From an uncultured Dorea sp. (GTDB lineage: Bacteria > Bacillota > Clostridia > Lachnospirales > Lachnospiraceae), in assembly GCA_910584575.1 (NCBI GenBank), contig CAJUBG010000076.1:1-13422 (forward strand): DNA of 13,422 bases, given 5' to 3'. The notes beneath the pieces are model-generated. The model worked only from the letters and a program-made list of their open reading frames with translations. It was not told the DNA's origin and did not search any database. Shown here one piece after another: positions 7,753-13,344 of this stretch. A program made the translations under genes and the position numbers. The number at the start of each line of letters is the position of its first letter. The first letter of the stretch is position 1.

Positions 7753-8628
7753 TTAAAAATTGTCCTCTCCCTTCAATTCCAATACCACAATCTCCGCAGG
7801 ATTAAACAGCCGGATTGGCACAGAATGTACCCCAAGTCCCTTGCTGACGACAGCAACGCCGTCCCCAACCTTATAACAGCCCCCAGAGTATTTGGGAAAC
7901 AGGGTAAAATCAGGCGCTATCACGCCCCCGATTCCAGGAATCCGCATGACTCCTCCATGGTAATGCCCTGAAAGGACAAGATCCGCCCCCCAGTCGAAAT
8001 AAGACGGAATATGGGCCGGATGGTGCGCCAGCAAAATCTCGTAATCCTCGCCCGCTTCACCTATCTTATCCTCGATGTCATCCCTCCCTATCCGGTTCCT
8101 CGCCCATCTCTCATACCCTCGAAGGGGTATCTCAAGCCCCGTAATCCGAATCTTTTTTTCATCCCACATAAGGGTTACGGATTCATTTTCCAGAAAATGA
8201 ATCCCCGCCTTTAAAAGACATTCCTTGTAATCCCGAAAGGACCGCTTGTATTTCCTCGGCTTCTCCTTCATCTTCTGCTCATGGTTTCCATTGGCATGGT
8301 ACACAGGGCAGACCTTCGACAGGCGGGAAAGCAGCTTTACCGTATGCCCATAGGAGGAATGATCCTTGCGAAGCAGCATGTCTCCGCCCACCAGAATCAG
8401 GTCCGGCTTCTCCTTTGCTACCGCGCGAAAAAGCGGCTCGTTCTCTCTCCCGTAACAATAGTTGTGAAGGTCGCTTAAGAAAATAATCTTTCTCGGTGCC
8501 TTGAGTCCGGAAAGCTTTCGTGAGGCCACGCAGTAGCGCGTCACATGAAAACACCGAAGCTCGCGCGCCAGCTCTCCCGCCGCCAAAAGCGCCAACGCAG
8601 CTATCATCTTTATCAATCTTTTCAATCT
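7753..8628 (-). CDS. Membrane-anchored calcineurin-like metallophosphoesterase
   Basis: This is a YkuE-like member of the metallophosphoesterase superfamily. All superfamily metal motifs are readable: SDLHNY (Asp and His), GGDML, GNHEQK, the LLAHHP histidine and SGHYHGG. A hydrophobic N-terminal segment (MIAALALLAAG) suggests an uncleaved signal anchor with the catalytic domain outside or at the membrane. Substrate is unknown; some relatives act on phosphate esters at the membrane. The open frame reaches a TTG at 8682, but that codon coincides with the -35 element of the gene's own promoter. The TTG at 8628 is preceded by AAAGGAG (8635-8641) with 9 bases after the GGAG core, giving 291 residues, and is preferred; ATG 8607 is a further alternative. 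Confidence 0.88.
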   Translation of the reverse strand, partial: RLKRLIKMIAALALLAAGELARELRCFHVTRYCVASRKLSGLKAPRKIIFLSDLHNYCYGRENEPLFRAVAKEKPDLILVGGDMLLRKDHSSYGHTVKLLSRLSKVCPVYHANGNHEQKMKEKPRKYKRSFRDYKECLLKAGIHFLENESVTLMWDEKKIRITGLEIPLRGYERWARNRIGRDDIEDKIGEAGEDYEILLAHHPAHIPSYFDWGADLVLSGHYHGGVMRIPGIGGVIAPDFTLFPKYSGGCYKVGDGVAVVSKGLGVHSVPIRLFNPAEIVVLELKGEDNF

Positions 8629-8653
8629 TCTTCTCTCCTTTTCATCTTGGATA

Positions 8654-8682
8654 ATTATATAATTATTCCTGTCAATTTGCAA
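8654..8682 (-). promoter_or_regulatory. Sigma-A promoter of the metallophosphoesterase gene
   Basis: On the minus strand TTGCAA (8682-8677) and perfect TATAAT (8659-8654) are 17 bases apart. Transcription would start near 8647, a short distance before the AAAGGAG ribosome binding site. It overlaps the upstream part of the divergent aminopeptidase promoter, so the two may compete. Confidence 0.75.
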
Positions 8683-8689
8683 ATAGATA

Positions 8690-8698
8690 TGTTAGAAT
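8690..8698 (+). promoter_or_regulatory. Probable extended -10 promoter of the aminopeptidase gene
   Basis: TGTTAGAAT is a TGN-extended -10 element with a 5 of 6 match to TATAAT, located 40 bases before the start codon. The sequence 17 bases upstream (TGTCAA, 8670-8675) is a poor -35, which is usual when an extended -10 is present. The ribosome binding site AAGGGAGG is at 8723-8730. Confidence 0.5.
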
Positions 8699-8737
8699 AA
8701 ATTTACAGAAATAATATTTATTAAGGGAGGTTTTTAT

Positions 8738-10525
8738 ATGACTGTACCAGAAAGGATATCGGCCCTTCGTTCTCTTATGGAGGAAAAAGGGTACGACGCA
8801 TATCTGATTCCTACGGACGACAATCACCAGAGCGAATATGTAGGAGAGCATTTTAAGGCAAGGGCATTTATGACAGGTTTTACCGGCTCTGCGGGAACTG
8901 CTGTCATCACTAAGACAGAGGCAGGACTTTGGACAGACGGCAGATACTTTATTCAGGCGGCAAATCAGCTTGAGGGAAGCGGGGTTACACTGTTTAAGAT
9001 GGGGCAGCCAGGCGTTCCAACCCTTGAGGAATATATCGCGGACGTTATTCCAGAAGGAGGCACCTTGGGATTTGACGGACGGGTAGTGGCCATGGGGGAA
9101 GGTCAGGCGTTACAGTCTGCGCTTCTTCCAAAGAATGGGAAGATTGACTATTCGGCAGATCTGGTAGATAAGATTTGGGAAAACCGTCCGCCGCTGTCCG
9201 AGAAGCCGGCATTTGCCCTGGGCATCGAATATACAGGCGAGAGTACGGCGGACAAGCTTACCCGCATCCGTGAAGCCATGAAGCAGGAGGGAGCCAACGT
9301 CCATATCCTCGCTGCTCTGGACGATATCTGCTGGACCACCAACTTAAGAGGCGATGATATCGAATATTTCCCCCTTCTTCTGTCCTACGCCATCATTACT
9401 ATGGAGGATATGAAGCTTTATGTAGACGAACGTAAGCTATCTGCCGAGATGAAGGAGACGCTGGCAAAAGACGGGATTTCCATCCACCCATACAACGCCG
9501 TTTACGAGGATGTCAAGAGCTTGAAGGCCGAGGACAGCGTACTTGTTGACCCGTCAAGGCTGAATTACGCCCTTTACAACAATATTCCAAAAGGGGCGAA
9601 GGTCATCGAGAAGATGAATCCGGAAGTGCTGATGAAGGCAATGAAGAACGACACTGAGCTTAAGAACATTGTCAATGCCCATATCAAGGACGGTGTGGCA
9701 GTCACCAGATTCATGTACTGGCTGAAGAAGAATATAGGAAAGACGGAGATTACGGAAATCAGCGCCGCCGAAAAGCTTGATTCCTTCCGAAAGGAGCAGG
9801 AGGGCTATCTGTGGCAGAGCTTTGAGCCAATCTGCGGTTCCGGAGAACACGGCGCCATTGTCCACTATGCCGCCACCCCTGAAACCAATGTTCCGGTCAC
9901 CACCAACGGCCTGTTCCTGACGGACACAGGCGGCGGATATATGGAAGGCTCTACGGACATTACAAGAACCTTTGCCTTCGGAGAGATTACAGACCGGATG
10001 AAGGAGGATTTCACGACAGTGCTTCTGTGCAACCTGCATCTGGCCCGCGCCGTATTTCCTTACGGAATCTCCGGATTTAACCTGGACGCCATGGCAAGGA
10101 TGCCTGCATGGGAACGGGGACTGGACTACAATCACGGCACAGGCCACGGCGTGGGCTATCTGATGAATATCCATGAGGCTCCCGCTGGTTTTCGCTGTGC
10201 AGTCCGTGAGAAGGAAAAGGCTCCTCTTGAGGCCGGCATGGTTATCACTGACGAGCCTGGGCTTTACATTGAAGGCTCCCACGGCATCCGTACCGAGAAC
10301 GAACTGGTGGTAAGAAAAGGCCCAAAAACAGAATACGGACAGTTCCTTTACCTTGAACCGATTACCTACGTTCCTATTGATTTGGACGCGGTGAAGCCGG
10401 ATATGATGAGACAGGAGGACAAGGAACAACTGAACGCTTATCATGCAAAGGTATACGAACTCGTTTCCCCGCATCTCAATGATGAGGAGAGGGAGTGGCT
10501 TAAGGAGTATACAAGGGCTATCTAA
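8738..10525 (+). CDS. Xaa-Pro aminopeptidase (M24B, three-domain)
   Basis: This 595-residue cytoplasmic metallopeptidase removes N-terminal residues preceding proline. It has the long three-domain layout also seen in eukaryotic aminopeptidase P1: a creatinase N-terminal domain (starting ISALRSLMEEKGYDAYLIPT), a second creatinase-like domain, and a C-terminal pita-bread M24 domain with the extra C-terminal extension (about 535-595, ending EREWLKEYTR). The five metal ligands are all visible: D396 (TDTGGGY), D407 (STDITRT), H470 (HGTGHGVG), E506 (TDEPGLY) and E520 (TENELVV). The ATG is preceded by AAGGGAGG at 7 bases. It is transcribed away from its leftward neighbours and appears monocistronic. 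Confidence 0.95.
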   Translation: MTVPERISALRSLMEEKGYDAYLIPTDDNHQSEYVGEHFKARAFMTGFTGSAGTAVITKTEAGLWTDGRYFIQAANQLEGSGVTLFKMGQPGVPTLEEYIADVIPEGGTLGFDGRVVAMGEGQALQSALLPKNGKIDYSADLVDKIWENRPPLSEKPAFALGIEYTGESTADKLTRIREAMKQEGANVHILAALDDICWTTNLRGDDIEYFPLLLSYAIITMEDMKLYVDERKLSAEMKETLAKDGISIHPYNAVYEDVKSLKAEDSVLVDPSRLNYALYNNIPKGAKVIEKMNPEVLMKAMKNDTELKNIVNAHIKDGVAVTRFMYWLKKNIGKTEITEISAAEKLDSFRKEQEGYLWQSFEPICGSGEHGAIVHYAATPETNVPVTTNGLFLTDTGGGYMEGSTDITRTFAFGEITDRMKEDFTTVLLCNLHLARAVFPYGISGFNLDAMARMPAWERGLDYNHGTGHGVGYLMNIHEAPAGFRCAVREKEKAPLEAGMVITDEPGLYIEGSHGIRTENELVVRKGPKTEYGQFLYLEPITYVPIDLDAVKPDMMRQEDKEQLNAYHAKVYELVSPHLNDEEREWLKEYTRAI

Positions 10526-10539
10526 GTATATCTTTATTT

Positions 10540-10564
10540 CAGGCACCCTTTACTGGGGTGCCTG
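10540..10564 (+). terminator. Stem-loop after the aminopeptidase gene, possibly a terminator
   Basis: CAGGCACCC (10540-10548) and GGGTGCCTG (10556-10564) form a perfect 9-base stem with a 7-base loop, 14 bases after the stop codon. The bases that follow (TATCGACAAAAAG) lack a T-run, so classical intrinsic termination is doubtful. It may be a 3'-end protecting hairpin. It marks the left boundary of the AT-rich cassette. Confidence 0.45.
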
Positions 10565-10600
10565 TATCGACAAAAAGAATCCCCATTATAACTTAAAAGA

Positions 10601-10629
10601 TTGCTTTTACTACTCTAAAATGCTATACT
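10601..10629 (+). promoter_or_regulatory. Sigma-A promoter of the TAC-like cassette
   Basis: TTGCTT (10601-10606) and TATACT (10624-10629) are 17 bases apart, each close to consensus. Transcription would start near 10636, about 54 bases before the first start codon, leaving a short leader with an inverted repeat. This gives the three-gene cassette its own promoter. Confidence 0.75.
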
Positions 10630-10650
10630 TTAGTTTGTAGAATGAAGAAA

Positions 10651-10668
10651 TTACAGAGATATCTGTAA
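10651..10668. promoter_or_regulatory. Inverted repeat in the cassette leader, candidate operator
   Basis: TTACAGA (10651-10657), spacer GATA, TCTGTAA (10662-10668) is a perfect 7-base inverted repeat placed about 15 bases after the predicted transcription start and just before the ribosome binding site AGGAAG (10676-10681). The position suits an operator for autoregulation by the antitoxin complex. As RNA it would form a modest hairpin near the ribosome binding site. Function is inferred from position only. Confidence 0.4.
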
Positions 10669-10689
10669 ATTGCTTAGGAAGATTGGATA

Positions 10690-11280
10690 ATGAAAGAATT
10701 TGGATATCATGGAACCTGCACTAAGCATCTATATAGTATAGAGAAGGACGGATTAGATCCTGCTAAGTGTAAGCAACGAAGCGACCATTGGTTAGGTCAA
10801 GGCGTATATTTTTTCGACGACTATGAAAAAGCACAGTGGTGGGCATCAAACTGTTCGTCGCAAAACGGTAATTGTGGCGGTGTGATTTTTCAGTCGCTTA
10901 TTGAGGCAGATGATAAAGAAGTTCTTAATCTTGATGATAATCATCAGTATGATTCTTTTCTAACAGAAACCATAAGAACATTTGAAAAAATACAAAAAAA
11001 TTGTCAAGGAAGCATGCCAATATTTAAAAAGGAAGATGATTTGCGTGCAATCTTATTTGATTATTATAAACAGACGAAAGGAATATCTGTTATAATAGCC
11101 ACCTTCCAAAAGGATGTAGCAGGCTATACAACAAGAAGAAATCCCGAACAATTAAAAAAGCAAAGAAAAATAATCAAAATTATTAATATCAGATTTAATG
11201 AGAGGCAGATATGTGTTTCCAAAAAAGAATGTATCAAATCAACAAGATTGATATATAATGAAGAAGACGAGGTGATATAA
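10690..11280 (+). CDS. PARP-like ADP-ribosyltransferase, candidate TAC toxin (CmdT-like)
   Basis: I read this 196-residue protein as a small single-domain ADP-ribosyltransferase that would transfer ADP-ribose from NAD+ to a target. An H-Y-E triad of the PARP type can be traced: H7 in YHGT, Y40 in LGQGVYFFDD followed by YEKAQWWA, and E171 in FNERQICV, which aligns by eye with the catalytic NEYIVY segment of PARPs. IEKDGLDP also matches the I..GL spacer of that fold. It is the first gene of three, with the order toxin, small protein, SecB-like chaperone. Established: in E. coli CmdTAC the toxin CmdT ADP-ribosylates mRNA to stop phage growth. Equating the two is inference from fold and gene order; the target could equally be protein or DNA. 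Codon use is AT-rich (many AAA, ATA, AAT) unlike the flanking core genes. AGGAAG lies 8 bases before the ATG. Confidence 0.8.
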   Translation: MKEFGYHGTCTKHLYSIEKDGLDPAKCKQRSDHWLGQGVYFFDDYEKAQWWASNCSSQNGNCGGVIFQSLIEADDKEVLNLDDNHQYDSFLTETIRTFEKIQKNCQGSMPIFKKEDDLRAILFDYYKQTKGISVIIATFQKDVAGYTTRRNPEQLKKQRKIIKIINIRFNERQICVSKKECIKSTRLIYNEEDEVI

Positions 11281-11516
11281 TGTTTGATAAGAATCTATTT
11301 TATGCATTATGTGAGAAATATAATGTCGAGTTAAGCGCTAACGCAAAGGAACCAATGACAAAAGATGAAAATGGGATTCATGCGGTGACAAGCGAAGATA
11401 TCAATCGAATTTTTGCGAAACGTCATACTTTTTGGGAATACACTGGTCAAAAATTAGATGCAGGTGTGGTAGAAAAAGCATATTATTTGCAGGATGACTT
11501 TGCGATTGCATGTTAG
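11280..11516 (+). CDS. Small unrecognised protein, candidate antitoxin (CmdA position)
   Basis: A 78-residue acidic protein that I cannot assign to a named family. Its ATG shares one base with the stop of the toxin gene (TAATG), and GAGGTG (11269-11274) lies 5 bases upstream, so translation is coupled. The N-terminal half starts MFDKNLFYALCEKYNVEL, probably a short helix, and no DNA-binding helix-turn-helix is obvious. The C-terminal third (about residues 62-78, VVEKAYYLQDDFAIAC) is richer in hydrophobic and aromatic residues. In TAC systems the antitoxin carries a C-terminal chaperone-addiction segment bound by the SecB-like partner; this tail is the natural candidate. The antitoxin role is inferred from its place between an ADP-ribosyltransferase and a SecB-like gene. 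Confidence 0.7.
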   Translation: MFDKNLFYALCEKYNVELSANAKEPMTKDENGIHAVTSEDINRIFAKRHTFWEYTGQKLDAGVVEKAYYLQDDFAIAC

Positions 11517-11525
11517 GAGTGGATT

Positions 11526-11924
11526 ATGAAAGTTCGGTCTGATTACGAAAGTCCTCTTATTCTGGAAAAAATTGAGATTACAGAAAGCACATTTCGGAAA
11601 AAGGATGTATCATTAGAAGGGCTGGAATTAAGCGTTCATGTTGAACATCATGTTCAAAACATTGAAGAATACGGATACGAAATTATATTAAATACAACTG
11701 TGTCAGATGAACATGAAAATATATATGTAAACGTCAAGAGTAAAGCAATATTTCGTACACATCAAGATAACATGGATATACTTGAGAAAAATACCATTGC
11801 AATCATGTTTCCTTATATTAGAAGTTATATATCTATCATAACAACTCAGCCTGGAATGTCTCCTATTGTTTTGCCAGCCATGAATATTATTGCAATGATC
11901 AATGACCAAAAAAATAAAAATTAG
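11526..11924 (+). CDS. SecB-like chaperone, third gene of the TAC-like cassette
   Basis: This 132-residue protein resembles the SecB export chaperone fold. The C-terminal part is the clearest: MFPYIRSYISIITTQPG (94-110) followed by PIVLPAMNI (113-121) corresponds to the SecB signature FPYAR..I..L...G.FP.L.L.P.NF. The preceding region has alternating hydrophobic strands (LELSVHVEHHV, YEIILNTTV, IYVNVKSKAIF) expected for the SecB beta sheet. Most Firmicutes of this type lack the general SecB export chaperone, which supports a dedicated role: holding and folding the antitoxin, as Rv1957 does for HigA1 or CmdC for CmdA. Its ribosome binding site (AGGAG, 11515-11519) overlaps the stop of the preceding gene, so the three genes form one operon. 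A terminator follows directly. Confidence 0.82.
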   Translation: MKVRSDYESPLILEKIEITESTFRKKDVSLEGLELSVHVEHHVQNIEEYGYEIILNTTVSDEHENIYVNVKSKAIFRTHQDNMDILEKNTIAIMFPYIRSYISIITTQPGMSPIVLPAMNIIAMINDQKNKN

Positions 11925-11934
11925 ATTTCTATCG

Positions 11935-11970
11935 GGCGGCCATCATTTTGATGTGATAGCTGCCTTTTTT
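11935..11970 (+). terminator. Rho-independent terminator of the TAC-like cassette
   Basis: GGCGGC (11935-11940) pairs with GCTGCC (11959-11964, one G-U pair), then after a one-base mismatch ATCA (11942-11945) pairs with TGAT (11954-11957) around an 8-base loop. TTTTTT follows at 11965-11970. It sits 10 bases after the SecB-like stop and cleanly ends the cassette. Confidence 0.85.
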
Positions 11971-11993
11971 ATTTTCAAAAAATAAAATCCCTA

Positions 11994-12022
11994 TTGACAT
12001 TCTTAAATATCTGTGCTTTAAT
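11994..12022 (+). promoter_or_regulatory. Sigma-A promoter of the GntR-ABC operon
   Basis: A perfect TTGACA (11994-11999) and TTTAAT (12017-12022) are 17 bases apart. Start of transcription would be near 12029, at the edge of a repeated AGTTA/TAACT element. Confidence 0.75.
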
Positions 12023-12029
12023 ACATTTA

Positions 12030-12069
12030 TAGTTAATTACTCAACTAACTAACCATTTAAGTAACTAAC
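12030..12069 (+). promoter_or_regulatory. Repeated TAACT elements, candidate GntR operator
   Basis: TAGTT (12030-12034) and AACTA (12043-12047) form an inverted repeat with an 8-base spacer. TAACTAAC occurs twice as a direct repeat (12046-12053 and 12062-12069), 16 bases apart. The cluster covers the predicted transcription start and leader, where a YtrA-type repressor encoded immediately downstream would be expected to act. Assignment is by position. Confidence 0.45.
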
Positions 12070-12091
12070 AAATAGAGCAAGGAGGATTTCA

Positions 12092-12460
12092 ATGAAACTA
12101 AACCTTGATCAAGAAAAACCTATTTTCATCCAGATTGCCGAGGGCATCGAGGACGGAATCTTAACAGGGGCATTTCCGGAGGAAAGCCAGATACCTTCCA
12201 TCACGGAATTTTCCGTAAACTATAAGATTAATCCCGCCACAGCCCTCAAAGGAATCAATCTTTTGGTGGATGAAGCTGTCATATTCAAGAAAAGGGGGGT
12301 CGGCATGTTTGTAGCACAGGGAGCCGTAAGTAAACTGCAAAAGAAAAGACAGGACCAGTTCTATGATAATTATATCAGCAGGCTGGTTGACGAAGCTAAG
12401 AGACTGGGAATTACCAGTGACGAGATTATCGCAATGATCGAAAGGGGATTTGTACAATGA
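12092..12460 (+). CDS. GntR family regulator, YtrA subfamily
   Basis: This 122-residue protein is a short GntR-type repressor: a winged helix-turn-helix domain (about residues 8-75, with PIFIQIAEGIEDGI, the IPSITEFSVNYKINPATALKGI recognition region split over residues 40-61, and the wing GVGMFV) followed by only about 45 residues of helical tail. This size is diagnostic of the YtrA subfamily, which controls adjacent ABC transporter operons, often in response to cell-envelope-active compounds. The ATG is preceded by AAGGAGG (12079-12085) at 6 bases. Its end overlaps the ABC ATPase gene by four bases (ATGA). Autoregulation through the repeats upstream is likely. The inducer is unknown. Confidence 0.92.
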   Translation: MKLNLDQEKPIFIQIAEGIEDGILTGAFPEESQIPSITEFSVNYKINPATALKGINLLVDEAVIFKKRGVGMFVAQGAVSKLQKKRQDQFYDNYISRLVDEAKRLGITSDEIIAMIERGFVQ

Positions 12461-13308
12461 GCAGAATCGAAGTAAAAGACGTATCCAAGTCATTTAAAGA
12501 CACACAGGCGCTCTCCTGCGTCAACCTGTGTTTTGAGGAGAACACCATCTACGGCCTCCTTGGAAGAAACGGCGCCGGCAAATCCACCCTCCTTAACATC
12601 ATCAACAACCGTCTGTTTGCCGACAGCGGCAGGGTAACCCTTGACGGCGTAAGCCTTACCGAGAATACCGACGCGCTCTCCTCATGCTTTCTCGCCAATG
12701 AAAACAACCTGTATCCGGAGGGGATGAAGGTTTCCCAGGCATTGAAGTGGAGTCAGGAATTTTACCCTGATTTTGACAGGGCCTACGCACAGAAGCTTTG
12801 CGAGAGCTTTAAGCTGCCCGTGAAAAAGAAAATCAAAGACCTGTCAACCGGATACCAGTCCATTTTCCGGAATATTGTCGCCCTGTCCGTGAACGTACCC
12901 TTTGTATTCCTGGACGAACCGGTTCTGGGCCTCGACGCCTGCCACAGAGATTTATTCTACCGGACTCTGATTGAGAAATACGCCAAGTACCCCTTTACCG
13001 CCGTAATCTCCACCCATCTGATTGAGGAGGCGGCGAATCTAATCGAGCATGTAGTTGTCATCAGGAATGGGGAGATTATCCGCAATGAACCTTTGGATAC
13101 CCTTCTTAAAAGCGGCTACTGTATCAGCGGGCCTGGGGCGCAGATTGACGCCTATATGGAAGGAAAAGAAGTCATCGGAGTGGATACCTTAGGCGGGTTA
13201 AAGACCGCTTATGTGATAGGCACTCCGGATTCCATGCTTCCATCAGGAACAGAAGTTTCCAGAATGGACCTACAAAAATTATTCATCCGTCTGACGGACG
13301 GCGCCTAA
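12457..13308 (+). CDS. ABC transporter ATP-binding protein (YtrB-like)
   Basis: The 283-residue product is the nucleotide-binding subunit of an ABC transporter. Walker A is GRNGAGKST (36-44), the signature is LSTGYQS (129-135, a variant of LSGGQ), Walker B is FVFLDE (149-154) with the GLD D-loop, and the switch His is H187 in STHLIEE. The usual Q-loop glutamine is not evident; the corresponding stretch is ANENNLYPEG (80-89), as in YtrB/bacteriocin-immunity-type ATPases. A C-terminal extension of about 60 residues follows the ATPase domain. It overlaps the GntR gene by ATGA and is followed after 36 bases by another start codon, probably the permease. The transported substrate cannot be inferred. 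Confidence 0.93.
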   Translation: MSRIEVKDVSKSFKDTQALSCVNLCFEENTIYGLLGRNGAGKSTLLNIINNRLFADSGRVTLDGVSLTENTDALSSCFLANENNLYPEGMKVSQALKWSQEFYPDFDRAYAQKLCESFKLPVKKKIKDLSTGYQSIFRNIVALSVNVPFVFLDEPVLGLDACHRDLFYRTLIEKYAKYPFTAVISTHLIEEAANLIEHVVVIRNGEIIRNEPLDTLLKSGYCISGPGAQIDAYMEGKEVIGVDTLGGLKTAYVIGTPDSMLPSGTEVSRMDLQKLFIRLTDGA

Positions 13309-13344
13309 CGAACCAGTGATTCAACAAGAAAGAGGTATCTGATT

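Noticed and set aside
8629..8682. N-terminal extension of the phosphoesterase to the TTG at 8682
   Set aside because: The proposed start coincides with the -35 element of a TTGCAA-17-TATAAT promoter, while a strong AAAGGAG precedes the TTG at 8628.
9554..10546. Long open frame on the minus strand (330 codons) opposite the aminopeptidase gene
   Set aside because: It is entirely antisense to a well-supported M24B gene with all metal ligands; its translation has no recognisable motif and the strand composition explains it.
10526..12091. Mobile element or attachment site around the cassette
   Set aside because: No integrase, transposase or convincing pair of flanking direct repeats can be found inside the window.
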